DNA of 64,000 nucleotides from Cutaneotrichosporon cavernicola (GCF_030864355.1 NC_083393.1:2356001-2420000), one strand, 5' to 3'; numbered from the stretch's first letter, positions 11,452 to 21,276 are shown. The notes: generated by a model not told the origin, from the sequence alone. A program made the numbers and translations.

Positions 11452-11562
11452 TCCTCGCTAGTATATCGGTTAGTATATTCGCCTCTCAGTAGAGAGTAGC
11501 CAGAATGTCTTAGGACTGTGGCGTAACCGCGAAAGAGCAGGGTTCAACTCCCTGGCGGGGAA
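11452..11562 (+). tRNA. tRNA-Glu (CUC) with 39-nt intron
   Basis: Acceptor TCCTCGC pairs with GCGGGGA; anticodon stem TTCGC/GCGAA, anticodon CTC at 11485-11487, intron 11489-11527, T arm CAGGG/CCCTG, then a TTTTTT terminator at 11564. It differs from the 8338-8456 copy by a compensatory acceptor pair (A-U there, G-C here), while the introns are unrelated after the first bases. Confidence 0.96.
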
Positions 11563-12524
11563 CTTTTTTGGTCAGTGGGGAGAAGAGGAGGATGCTCGTG
11601 CTTGTGGATGGGATGGAGCGCGCCGAGAACAGAGCCAGGCGGACAACGTCAGGAATGCAGTCTTTTCCAATTTGGCAGTTTCGGATGTTGTTGCTTTTGG
11701 TCGTAGAAGGGTTTAGCGCTGCTCTATACGGCTGAAAACAACGTTGGGAGGCCACGGGGAAGCATACCCCCGCTGGATGTCGAGTCGGACGGACTGTCGG
11801 GGATGAAGATCTTCACTGGCCGACCTCCACATGGTTCCAGGCACAATCTCATATCTGCTTCCGTTAGGATACCAAGTCACGTGAGCGGATAAAGATGTTG
11901 GTTTGGTCCCAGTCCAAAGCGGTCGTACACCGCAGAGCTCTGGGTGCATGTTGGACATGACTGGGGTGCACCCTCGTCACACTGACGGGTCTTACATCTT
12001 CACTTACGTTCTCATGGCTCTCTTCTCACAGCACCAATCCATTCACCATGCCCAACCTCACCATAACCTCCCTCCACTGCACTAACCCCCGTAACCCCTG
12101 GACGCCGCCGCGGGCGAGTTCCTATTGCCGCTATGAGTCTTCGCGGCCAATCCAGGCCTCGCACATCCCCAACATCCGCGCGGTCGTTCAACTTGCGCGC
12201 CGTCGCTTCAGCGGGAGTACTGGCGCTGTAGTGAGGGTCAATAGGGAGAAGGCTAGAGAAGGAGCACCGCACAGTAAGGAAAGTGCTGGCTGCATGGACT
12301 GAAACACCGGTCGTTACCGCTCTAACGTTACTCATTAAGTGCCACTAGTCTAGTCATCGCCTCCGTACGGCTTCTGGTCGGTCTGTCTTCATCTCGATTC
12401 GGATTCTCGTATCGGTCTCTTATCGTATAACAGTATTTGACAATCTGTGATAAGATCAGGATGTAATCACACCTAGACGTACTTGGAAAGGTTGGTCTAG
12501 GTAATGCGGGTGTCCTAGACCGGA
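11563..12524. other. Intergenic, nothing recognised
   Basis: Downstream of tRNA-Glu. Short open frames here have no recognisable family, splice pattern or composition signal. Confidence 0.45.
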
Positions 12525-12761
12525 TTATTCCCCGTGGGTGCGCAAAGTGCCGATCTCGGGCGACGCGGGCACGTCATGAGACACGTTGAGGACAGTCGAG
12601 TCCGAGTGGTGGCCGTGCTTCTGCTGGTCCCAGATGTGCTTGGGAGTCCACAGGCGCAGCGAGTCGGGAGGCGAAGGGGGCCAGGGCTCGCCAGCCGCCT
12701 TACCGTTCCGGAACCACTGGAGCTGCGCGTAGCGGATCCTCATGCGATCGGTGTTGTTCAT
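12525..12761 (-). CDS. Small hypothetical protein (78 aa)
   Basis: Begins MNNTDRMRIRYAQLQWF and ends EIGTLRTHGE. Hydrophilic, Trp- and Pro-rich (FRNGKAAGEPWPPSPPD, then LRLWTPKHIWDQQ), no signal peptide or membrane segment. The region upstream of the ATG is CA-rich and pyrimidine-rich, like a real 5' leader in this genome (CCCACTCCCAAGATG). The frame stays open upstream to 12866 but lacks typical coding content there. I do not recognise the family; it could be an exon of a larger gene or chance. Confidence 0.4.
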   Translation of the reverse strand: MNNTDRMRIRYAQLQWFRNGKAAGEPWPPSPPDSLRLWTPKHIWDQQKHGHHSDSTVLNVSHDVPASPEIGTLRTHGE

Positions 12762-14307
12762 CTTGGGAGTGGGGGTGAGGGTGTTTAACACCAAAAGGTG
12801 TGTGGTTGAAAGTCGTTCAGTGAGTGTGGGTGTTGTGTGTTTAGTGGGGATAAGAGACGCCGACACAGCGCTTTAAGTAGCATTCATCAGTGGCTGAGAG
12901 AAACACCAGAGAGGACCGGGTCACAGCACGATGTGGAGAGGTTGGTAGTTCTGAGACCCAGGTCACAGGTCACCTGAGGCCCGAGGTGGGCGAGGTTGGC
13001 GAGGCCCCAAGACGCGCCAGAGATAGAGACGTGATGGGTAAGATGGGGATCGCCATTCGGCATCTGTGGCGTTTTTCACCCCTGGCGCATCACTACCCGG
13101 GGTGTTTGCTCTGTCTCGCTCTGTCTCGCTCTGCCTCGCACGGCCTGGAGCCTCCACGGTCCAAATGGAGACGGGCTGGGATAAGGGGCAATGACGAACG
13201 GGGCGTGCAGAGGACCATGGGGAGGCGCGTGGGGCAGGGTGAGGAGCCTGCTGTTCCAGAGCTCGCACGACGGACAGTGCGTCAGGGACACTGTTGATGC
13301 CAAGATAGAAGTCAAGCCACGCGTATCGGTCACGAGGTCGACAGTGGAATGCTGACGCGCTACCGAGGAGATTCCGGCAAGGAACGGGAGATCCCGACTA
13401 GTATGCTGGAGATAGGATTGCCGCTCACCAGCTCGCCGTACCGGCGCGGAGAGCGGATCAGCTGGTCCGCGACATCCGCAGCAAGCGCAGCAACAGGCGC
13501 GAGATGTGCGGAGGGCCCGAGCAAGTGTGCAGGTCTCGGACCACACCGCCCAGCCCAGGTGGGGTCTATTGTGGGCTCAGAAAGGCTTGTGTTCGTTGGC
13601 TGTGTTCGTTGGCTGTGTTCCCTGGCTGTGGTCGCTGGCTGGGTTCGCTGGGACCGGCCATAGCGCCTCGGGCCGAGGGGGTGGGTCGGCTCGCGCCCCC
13701 GCATGTGGCCAGAGGGGGTTCTTTCTCGTCTGATGTTTGGTTCATGTGCGCCGTCTCCTGTGGAACAATGACGCTTGCTCGGCGTTGCGGGCGTGCCTGG
13801 GCGTGCGCAGGTCGAGGACGTTTGCTTCGCGAGGATCGCGAGGACGAATCCGGCAGCTTGCACGAACTGCTGCGCATTGAGGCGAGTCGTAAATTTGTAT
13901 TTATGATAGCTGCAAACTGTTGCGGAAGCAACAACCAGTCTCATGACGTGCGCCAAGGCCGACACGTCCGAAAAAAAGCGTTTAGGACAAGCGCGCCCAC
14001 TTTCCAGTTATCGACGGGCTTGGCGTGTGGGTTTGCGCCATTCCGATGTCGGGGACAGTCACGAGTCACGGTTAGCATCAAACATCTCCTCCTACAGTCC
14101 CTGTTGAATGTTTGACGCGCGCACGGTCCTCCCAGGCTCCGACATTGTCCCAAGTCTACCGAAAAATTAATGCATATCGCGGTCTTCCAGAGTCACAAGA
14201 GAGAGAGAGGAACGGAAACTACGAGAGACTAAGAGGTAGGAAAGATACGAGTACCGCCGAGACCAGCTCGAGGCGGCGTCTACGACGCGACAACGCCACC
14301 TGGAACA
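12762..14307. other. Intergenic with short tandem repeats
   Basis: No supported gene. It holds three tandem copies of a 10-bp unit around TCTCGCTCTG at about 13105-13138, and a degenerate 13-14 bp array of TGTTCGTTGGCTG-like units at about 13580-13650. The long open frames here read as Arg/Pro/Ser-rich noise and overlap on both strands. Confidence 0.45.
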
Positions 14308-15039
14308 TTACTGGAGAGAGGCAAGCACACTGAGAGCGCCGATGACAAGACACGCGCCGGCGACAGTGCGCTGGGTTGCACCGCTCTTGGGCGTGGGGGT
14401 GGCAGATGCGGTGCTCTTCGACGCGCTCGACGATGTCACGGTGAGCCAGACGACGGTGGTGGGAACTGCTGGGGCGGGAGGGGGCGCACCAGGCCCGGTG
14501 TACGTGGGGAGGATGCCGCCAGCCGACGACGACATGCTAGACGAAGAGGCGACGCTAGACGAAGAGGCGACGCTAGACGAGCTGGGAGCCGCCGAACTGG
14601 GACGCACCGAGCTGGGAGACTCGGAGGGGATTGGCTCCGAACTGGCACTTGAGGGCGTGCTCTGGGGGTCACTCGACGAGGACGAGGGAGTCTGAGTGGC
14701 CGGTGGCTCGGATGTGGACGAGGTGGTGGCAGTTACAGAGGGCTCTGGGCTGGGGTAGTCCCTCTTGTCGGCGCAGTTGAAACTAGCACCCGGAGCACCG
14801 TTGGCGGTGAGACACGCGGCGAACTGCTCGTTGCTGGCGTCCGTGAGACACACGGTCCAGCCGCACTGGTTCTCCGTGCCGCCATGCCCGATGCTGGCGC
14901 CCGAGCAGCACGCGGCGGTCAGGGCATTAGGCGCGGCAATACACGCGCGGAGGTTGTATTCGGAAGGAATGTGGTAGGCCGGCGGCGCGACGGTCGACGC
15001 CGCGTCGAAGGCTGGGTAGGTTGCACAATCGTAGGACAT
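14308..15039 (-). CDS. Cys-rich tail-anchored paralogue A (Ser-rich stalk)
   Basis: 243 residues, one exon. N-terminal domain of about 90 residues with eight Cys (5, 33, 44, 45, 59, 64, 76, 89) in the pattern C1-x27-C2-x10-C3C4-x13-C5-GWxx-C6-x11-C7-x12-C8. It includes ACIAAPNALTAACC and CGWTVC. A stalk of about 125 residues rich in Ser, Thr and Pro follows (contains the triplicated SVASSSS-like unit), then a hydrophobic C-terminus (GACLVIGALSVLASL). The shape suggests a cell-surface protein held by a GPI anchor or C-terminal membrane segment. But no N-terminal signal peptide is visible from this ATG (MSYDCATYPAF), which is odd. First of four same-strand paralogues. Family not recognised; CFEM domains also have eight Cys but different spacing. 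Confidence 0.75.
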   Translation of the reverse strand: MSYDCATYPAFDAASTVAPPAYHIPSEYNLRACIAAPNALTAACCSGASIGHGGTENQCGWTVCLTDASNEQFAACLTANGAPGASFNCADKRDYPSPEPSVTATTSSTSEPPATQTPSSSSSDPQSTPSSASSEPIPSESPSSVRPSSAAPSSSSVASSSSVASSSSMSSSAGGILPTYTGPGAPPPAPAVPTTVVWLTVTSSSASKSTASATPTPKSGATQRTVAGACLVIGALSVLASLQ

Positions 15040-15489
15040 GGTGGAGTGTGGAGCATCAGTCGCATCAGTAGTGGGCCAGTGGGTTTTAGTTCTATCAACC
15101 TGTGAGCTTGTTGGAGGTTCGTGCGCGATTTGGCATCAAGAGTGAAAACGGGGTTGACGGGTTGGACCAATGTGGGCCTTGTCAGCGATGGGGGAGGATG
15201 CTGGGGAGATGAGGAGAGGGATGGTGTCCGAACTGGGCGGGGCACGGGGTGCACGGTGGTTGCACGCACAAAGGCGCGGCAATTGGCCTGGCTCTCCATC
15301 CCATCAGTAAGTTTGGTAGTGTCCGAGCTGGTTAACTGCGATTCTATTGGTACACTGATTGGATCTTGTTTACTTTTGCATGGCGGTTCATTATTCAAAT
15401 CGGAGCTGAAGTTCAGTAGGCCTCTCAAGCTGCTACTCACTATCCATACTTCAGGGCCCGAGGTGTCGGCGTTCTAATCTTTCGTCGCA
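15040..15489. other. Intergenic between paralogues A and B
   Basis: Promoter side of paralogue A and 3' side of paralogue B. No distinct element recognised. Confidence 0.45.
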
Positions 15490-16128
15490 CTACAACGCAG
15501 CAAGGACGGATGTTGCGAAAGCGACGGTGACAGCAAGGACAGTAACTCGCGCTACCAGTTTACCCGAGCTGCTGGGCGCTGCCGATCTCGCGCCAGCACT
15601 CGCGCAGTTGAAGGAGTACTTTCGCCGGCGACGCGTGAGGTTGACGAACTCGCCGGGCAGGAATCCTTGATCGTCGTCGTCGTCATCGCCCACACTACGC
15701 CGTCCGTCGCGGATTGCAAGTCGACGGAAACAAGACTCGATGGCGTTGTCGCTCATTGTCCCAATACATGCCTCCCAACCGCAGATATAATCGCGGGCCC
15801 CGTTGCAACACTCCATCATGTACCAGTTGGGGTAACCAATACACGCCCGACCGGGGCGAGGCTGGACCTGTGGGGGCCAGAATGCCTGAGGAGCACCGTT
15901 GGCTTCCCCAGGGCCTGGGAACGAACCGCAGCCAACGAAGCTAGCCCCGACGGCAACGGCGGACGGAATACAATCAACTGTGTTTAAGTTTTTAAAAGGA
16001 GGGATGGTGAGGTTGGAGGGGGCGGCTACCGCCACAATGGACGATGAGGTCGTCGCAGATAGGGGGAAGGTGGTGTTGAGTGTCGCGACAGTAGCAGCGG
16101 CGACGATCAGAGCTGAAATGGGAGCCAT
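15490..16128 (-). CDS. Cys-rich paralogue B with N-terminal hydrophobic leader
   Basis: 212 residues, one exon. Begins MAPISALIVAAATVATLN, a plausible signal peptide and the only clear one in the family. Core: ACIGYPNWYMMECC, then CGWEAC and, after x11, C7, with C8 in FNC. Spacing C2-x10-C3C4 and C5-x4-C6-x11-C7 matches paralogues A and D. It has an extra N-terminal Cys, a run of six Asp after C7, a basic RRRRK stretch, and a hydrophobic tail (VTVLAVTVAFATSVLAAL). Cell-surface location is inferred; function unknown. Confidence 0.75.
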   Translation of the reverse strand: MAPISALIVAAATVATLNTTFPLSATTSSSIVAVAAPSNLTIPPFKNLNTVDCIPSAVAVGASFVGCGSFPGPGEANGAPQAFWPPQVQPRPGRACIGYPNWYMMECCNGARDYICGWEACIGTMSDNAIESCFRRLAIRDGRRSVGDDDDDDQGFLPGEFVNLTRRRRKYSFNCASAGARSAAPSSSGKLVARVTVLAVTVAFATSVLAAL

Positions 16129-16646
16129 GGTGATGATGCTGGGGAGGATGGTTTGTTGGGACGGATGGTTGATTCGAAATGTAGAGAAAAGTGATGGGAG
16201 ACGTGAAGGAAACTACGACAAGATGAAGCTCGTATGTATTGAACAAACACTACACAAAATCTTCATGGGCATTCGCACCAAGGTCTCTGGCCACAGTCTT
16301 GCATAACAGGCTGTTCCCACATCGCCAAACTCAATCGCCCGTCATGCCATTCATCGAACCTCCCAAGCCTTCTACTGTACAAGCAGCTTCTCTACACAAT
16401 AAACCATTTCAGCGACAGTATAAATCACGAGGGCCAATTCATAATCAACAATCTACGTTGTCTTACCTCAACGTGTCTCTATAAAAGCTTACAGGCTGGC
16501 CAATTCATAATCAACAGTCTATGTTGTCTTACGTGCCAAGCCTCAACGCGCCTCCACACAGTAAAAGGTGGCAATTCATAATCAACTGTCTCTGATGTCT
16601 ACGATCTAAGTGCCAAGTCTAAGCGACCCGTTGATTCTATACAAGT
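16129..16646. repeat. Three diverged direct repeats downstream of paralogue C
   Basis: Units starting CAATTCATAATCAAC occur at about 16435, 16500 and 16572, roughly 65-72 bp apart, two of them continuing into GTTGTCTTAC. A segment at about 16480-16500 (AAGCTTACAGGCTGGCC) resembles the 3' coding end of paralogue C at 16642-16660 (AAGTTTACAGGCCGGCC). This suggests that the repeats arose by tandem duplication of that gene end. Confidence 0.6.
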
Positions 16647-17288
16647 TTACAGGCCGGCCGCAAGAATGGTCAAGGCCGCGGCAAAGACAGAACTGGCGAA
16701 CACGACCCGGTGTGAAAACTTGGGGCGAGCACCAGACGGTCTCACACAGGAAAACTCGAACGCGTCGCGGCGCACGAGGTTTGCGCGCCGAAAAATGCGC
16801 TTGCCATGCCACATACAGTCGTCGTACTTGTCCTCGCCGTCGCCGTTGGGCTTCCAGCTGCCATCGTCATAGCCCCCCTCATCCTTGTCGTTCGGCTTCC
16901 AACTTCCGTCATCTCCGTCCCCTTCCTTCCCGTTTCCAGATTCCTCGTCTTCCCAGTCATTCCCGTTGTCATCGTCGTCGTCGTCGTCGTCATCGCTGTT
17001 TGCCGCCAGTTTCTTGAAGCACTTCTTCAGCTGTTTGTCGCTCAGAGTCGTGATACACACGTCCCACCCTTCGTCGTGGGAGAGCGAGCTGTCCTCCGAG
17101 CGCTTGCGCTTGTCCGACCCATTCTCGCAGCAACCGGCCATGAGCCAGTTAGGGTAGACGATGCACGCTCGCATCCCGTCCTCGAGGTCCTCAGTTGCCA
17201 TGTAGAGCGGCCAGTGGGCCTGTGGGACCGAGGTCGCCGAGTCGACCGATTCGTAAAAGGAGGTGTTGGTGATGTGGACGAGGGACAT
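16647..17288 (-). CDS. Cys-rich paralogue C (lost two cysteines, acidic insert)
   Basis: 213 residues from MSLVHITNTSFYES at 17288; the frame is open upstream to 17489 over a tandem repeat, which I take as leader. Core: ACIVYPNWLMAGCC, EGWDVC, x11, C7, and C8 in FEFSC. Compared with A, B and D it lacks both C1 and the C5 before GW (Glu instead). A basic/acidic insert (KRKRSEDSS) separates C4 from GW, and a long Asp/Gly/Lys-rich region with repeated GSWKPN units follows C7. It ends in a hydrophobic tail (VVFASSVFAAALTILAAGL). No signal peptide. Function unknown. Confidence 0.72.
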   Translation of the reverse strand: MSLVHITNTSFYESVDSATSVPQAHWPLYMATEDLEDGMRACIVYPNWLMAGCCENGSDKRKRSEDSSLSHDEGWDVCITTLSDKQLKKCFKKLAANSDDDDDDDDDNGNDWEDEESGNGKEGDGDDGSWKPNDKDEGGYDDGSWKPNGDGEDKYDDCMWHGKRIFRRANLVRRDAFEFSCVRPSGARPKFSHRVVFASSVFAAALTILAAGL

Positions 17289-18001
17289 GGTGGTAGTTGT
17301 GCTTGGGTTTGGTTGTCGAGAAGGTAGGTAGAGCTGTGTTGGTTCGCTCGTTACTCGTGAACAAGGTAGGTAGAACTGTTTTGGTTCGTTCGTTACTCGT
17401 GAACAAGGTTCGGGTTCGAGGTGAGAGATGTGGAGTGAAGATGGAACTTGAGTAGGGTTGGGCTTATATCTCTGACTGATGCTGGGCATGCCTGCAAACG
17501 ACCTGCGCGCTGTTTTGCACGCGGCGTGAATGAATTCATGAATCTAAGATGGGTGGCTGAGTTGAGACAGTGTCGCAAAGTGGGATTGAGTCTAGGGCCG
17601 CCGTCCCACGCCACAATGCAACTGAGTAAAACCATACCCAACACATCATTCAGCCAGCGTCCTCTGATGGAGAATGGTCCGGAGGGTCCATTGGCTATTC
17701 GGCTCTCATCTCCCTGCAGAGACCATGACAGCCGTCATATCAGAATGAGCCTCCGAGACCATGGCAGCCGTCATATCAGAGTGAGCCTCCCGGAAGTCTA
17801 GGAAGTCAGCCTCGACATGACTGAAACGCCCCTGGACTGGCCTTTGAATACTGCACCTTTGACGCACACCTCAGTACTACTGATACAAGTGGTTGTGTTC
17901 GTCGACTACTAATGATCTAAGCGGTTGTGTTCGTCGAGGTACACGACCTAGCTGTTCGAGTATAACACGCAAAGAATACCATGCAGAACAGAAGCACATT
18001 C
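17289..18001. repeat. Upstream region of paralogue C with tandem duplications
   Basis: Two copies of a roughly 46-bp unit (GGTAGGTAGA...TTACTCGTGAACAA) lie at about 17322-17410. Two copies of a 35-bp unit (GAGACCATG...GAGCCTCC) lie at about 17720-17790. Two copies of GGTTGTGTTCGTCGA lie near 17891 and 17921. No gene seen apart from these. Confidence 0.65.
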
Positions 18002-18128
18002 GTCTTTGTGGTGTAGTGGTTATCATACTCTCTTAGGGAGCTGTCTGATACGCTGACGGATCTAATCTCGTCAGCGAAGAGGACGTACCTCTTGGGAGTG
18101 GCCCCGCGTTCGAATCGCGGCAAGGACC
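18002..18128 (+). tRNA. tRNA-Pro (AGG) with 54-nt intron
   Basis: Acceptor GTCTTTG pairs with CAAGGAC; D arm GTGTAGTGGTTATCAT; anticodon stem CTCTC/GGGAG; loop T-T-AGG-G-T; T arm CCGCG-TTCGAAT-CGCGG. Intron 18039-18092 at the canonical position after base 37. The loop sequence matches eukaryotic tRNA-Pro. A T-run that could end transcription comes only about 30 nt later. Confidence 0.9.
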
Positions 18129-18536
18129 AAGCAGGATTAGAAACCTGATTAGGATACGTTTTTGGAGTGAATACGATTGGTCTAACGACCAATTGCATGT
18201 CCGAGTTTGAATGTGGACGGTGAAACGCCTTCTTCCGCGTGCCTGTGTGGCGCCACGGCGCGTGGCGCATTCCCTGCGCCATGTTACACGTGTATCGAGA
18301 GATCCCAAACTCTTCAAGACAACCAGGCACCCCCATCTCTAGCCGCTTGCTATCAACCATCCTACCATCGTGGACGGAACTGCGATTACAGGGCATGACA
18401 TTCAAAGTGTGACTATACTACAACTCAAAAGTTTATGCTCCCGCCGTGCCGCTGTCGCATCGCAATGGCGGGTCAACTCTCATGACTGCAGTCGTCAGCA
18501 AGCCCGCAACGTGAGAATGGGTGGATGGTAACTTAC
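18129..18536. other. Intergenic, nothing recognised
   Basis: Between tRNA-Pro and the 3' end of paralogue D. No feature supported. Confidence 0.45.
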
Positions 18537-18908
18537 CTATGACACGGCAAGGACGCCAAGGGCCACCAACGCGACGACGACCCCCGCTCGCCGTGCGCGC
18601 GCACCGCTCGTCACGCACTTCTGGGTCGGGGAGACACCGTTGGCTGCGAGACCGTTGCGCTCGATACACGACTCCCAAGCTGTCCGGTTTGAGACGACGC
18701 ACGCCGCCCACCCGCACCAGTCGTAGGCCTGGCCCTCGAGCTGCCCGCAGCACAGCGATCCCAGCGTGTTCGGCGAGCTATAGCATGCGAAGGAGCCCGA
18801 GGGGATAGTGCCGTTGTACCCGGGGCCAACGTCAGCCTTGGCGCCGGGCGTGGTGGGGTATGGGACGCCATTGCACCCGTCGACGGTGTTGCTGCCTAAC
18901 GAGAGCAT
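18537..18908 (-). CDS. Cys-rich paralogue D (short form)
   Basis: 123 residues, one exon. Eight Cys (12, 42, 53, 54, 65, 70, 81, 98) in C1-x29-C2-x10-C3C4-x10-C5-GWxx-C6-x10-C7-x16-C8; visible blocks are ACYSSPNTLGSLCC and CGWAAC. The hydrophobic tail (AGVVVALVALGVLAV) follows C8 almost directly, so this is the minimal form of the family: Cys domain plus tail, without stalk. No signal peptide. The stop TAG overlaps a GTAAGT that looks like a splice donor, so an alternative C-terminus is possible. Confidence 0.72.
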   Translation of the reverse strand: MLSLGSNTVDGCNGVPYPTTPGAKADVGPGYNGTIPSGSFACYSSPNTLGSLCCGQLEGQAYDWCGWAACVVSNRTAWESCIERNGLAANGVSPTQKCVTSGARARRAGVVVALVALGVLAVS

Positions 18909-19614
18909 GGTCGGGATGTGGGACGTAGGGGATGATGGATCCGAGACGGCGACGCGAATGCGAGACGGTGACTGATGTGCGAAACCGCGGTCGCGATGAG
19001 GGTACGTGAGAGACGAGGCGAAGTGGAGATGTCAAGGAGAGATCCGGAGGAAAGAGTCCGAGGAGTCGCACGTCGAGAAGAAAGATGGAATGGGTAATGA
19101 TGAAGTTGAGAGTCTTAACAAGACTCGACGAGACCGGTCCAACTGGCTACGCAATCATCGCCCACAACGAGGCCGACCGAGAGTGGATGGATCGCGGGCA
19201 TTAGAGAATTGGTAGGGTTGTACCTGCCGTCTCCGCGTGTGAAGGCTAGTGCCGCGCTTAATGACTCCTCACTTTGGGCCAACCACATGAAACCAACCAT
19301 AAGGTTTAACCCGGTTGATCTGATACAACTTTGAGGGGACAGTTGAGACCCCGCTGTACCCGCTGCTTTGGCCCTCATATTCCTCATGTACCTTTACCTT
19401 CTTCCGCAGCTCTCGGCACAGTATCGTTTTTGTCGTAACAAGCCGTTATGTTGCATTCATCCTCAGTGCTGGCCGCGCAATCATTTACGTCATCTCCTGA
19501 ACGAGAAAGCTATAAAGTTCGTTCTTTCCCTCAGTGACCAGACTAGAAAATGAGCCGCGCAACAAACGCCGCACCACAGACAGGACTGAACGCAAATAGA
19601 TGCATGTCACATTG
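18909..19614. other. Intergenic, nothing recognised
   Basis: Upstream of paralogue D and downstream of the aldolase gene. No convincing coding, RNA or repeat feature. Confidence 0.45.
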
Positions 19615-20543
19615 CTACGCCTTATTTTTCTTTGTCTTGCGCTGCCCAACGGCATCGAGCTGGCGCGCAAATTCACGCATGAGCGAGTCCGTGTCAGTCG
19701 CGATACTGGCCGCGTCAAAGCCTTGGTCGATCCGGCGCGCGGCCTGCGCGCCATCCATGCAAAAGATGGCGGCCTTTTTCCCGGCCGCATGCGTGGCCTT
19801 GAGCACGCTGGCGATGGCGGCCTCGTGCTCCTCCCCGCCGAATGGCACGTCCATGCTCTTGGCGAGGTCGAACGGCCCGACGAACAGGACCTGTTGTCAG
19901 CAGGGAGGTTGGGAAGATGGGGTGGGGGGGGGGGGGGGGGGGGAGGAGGATGGGCCACTGCGACTTACGTCAATGTCCTTTGTGGCTGCGATAGCTTGGA
20001 CGTTTTCAACACCGGCCGCGCTCTCAATCTGCACGATCGTCACGAGGTTGGCATTGCACTCGGCCTCATAAGTCGCCTCTGGAACACCGAAGATCTGCTG
20101 CGTGAACGGGCTACCACACCCGCGGGTGCCCTGCGGCGCGTACTTGGACGCGCTGGCGATACGTGCCGCCTGCTCGCCGTCATGACACATCGGGACCATG
20201 ATACCGTGTGCGCCACTGTCGAGCGCCCGCTTGATCATCCACGGCTCGTCGGCCGGGATACGGATGATGGGCGAGATACCCTCGGCCGTGATGTGCTGGT
20301 TGAGCTGGGTTCAGTGTGTACCCTTTACAAAGATGCGCTTACATCGTAGTAGTCGGCGTCGGTGATGGCGCCGTGCTCGGCGTCGATGAGGATCCAGTTG
20401 AAGCCTGGGATCGTCGCGATCGTCTTGGCCAACTGGCCGCCGGGCATGGTGAGCCACATACCAATACCGGCCTCGCCGCGATCAAGGGCGTTCTTGAGGT
20501 ATGTGCGCTTGGCCATGGCGGCGGTGGGGTGGGAGGTGGTCAT
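19615..20543 (-). CDS. HpcH/HpaI-family aldolase
   Basis: Three exons, about 270 residues. Splicing joins DADYYD to LNQHITAEG and KDID to VLFVGPFD. A class II pyruvate-dependent aldolase: GIGMWLTMPGG, WILIDAEHG (catalytic His region), IIRIP with the substrate Arg, and the metal-binding Glu and Asp in QIESAAGVENVQAI and GPFDLAKSMD. Such enzymes cleave 4-hydroxy-2-oxo acids from aromatic meta-cleavage or sugar acid pathways. Here it opens the aromatic cluster, but fungi usually use ortho cleavage, so the substrate is uncertain. Intron 2 contains a run of 20 C on the coding strand (19943-19924). Confidence 0.85.
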
Positions 20544-21276
20544 TGTGATGTCTGGTTGTGGGAGAGTTGTTTGTTCGAGTTGTTCGAAATCAGCTGAATG
20601 TAGCAGCTGCTCATCGTGGCGCGCCCATATATCTGATATCGAGTGGGCACGTAACCTCAGCCACTCAGCATAGCCGATACATGGTGTTAGGAGAGATGGA
20701 CAGCTCAGCGACAGCCCAGGACACGGACAGCCCGGTTATCGGGAATCGTGTCTCACATCAGCAACATGATAACATTCATGGAACACTGTGTATGCAGACA
20801 ACGCTTCCAGGCCGGGACTTGCCGAGGTCGGGAATCGCAAATACATGTTCGTGTAGGGAGGGAGCGGTGTCGAGACGTTATCAATCATCGGCTCTGACCG
20901 ATCACCCAAGGAAGGACTCGTGTTGTGAGGATTGCAAGATTGCAAGAGTCAGCTGAGCCGGAGATCATCGGTGGAGCCGGGGATCATCGGTACAGTCTGG
21001 AATGTAGCAGCAACAGACTGAGTCTTGAGTCTCGATTGGGCCCACTCATCGACCTCACAGGCCAACTTGGCGACGGCCGAGATCTCGGCCACTCCGCAGG
21101 AATGTCGATAGCACCCAACCAGGCGACACCGTTCCCGCGATGAGCTCACCGCGTGACCAGCCTGCTGGCCACCGCTGCTGTTCATCTCAGCTGATTGACG
21201 ATACCAGCTGCGAGGATAGATAATCTGTCGTACCCAGGCCCCTTCCTAACCCTCCTCCCCCCCAAACCCACCCATC
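20544..21276. promoter_or_regulatory. Divergent intergenic region aldolase / hydroxyacid oxidase
   Basis: Shared upstream region of the two opposite genes. It holds a short near-duplication (GAGCCGGAGATCATCGGTG / GAGCCGGGGATCATCGGTA at about 20955-20990). No specific regulator site can be named. Confidence 0.35.

Noticed and set aside
13360..13965. 201-codon minus-strand frame
   Set aside because: Crosses a degenerate tandem repeat (repeated Ser-Gln-Arg-Thr-Gln-Pro) and overlaps equally long plus-strand frames; no family.
16647..17489. Longer paralogue C starting at 17489
   Set aside because: The extra 67 residues translate a tandem DNA repeat and are not similar to the other paralogues; ATG 17288 fits better.
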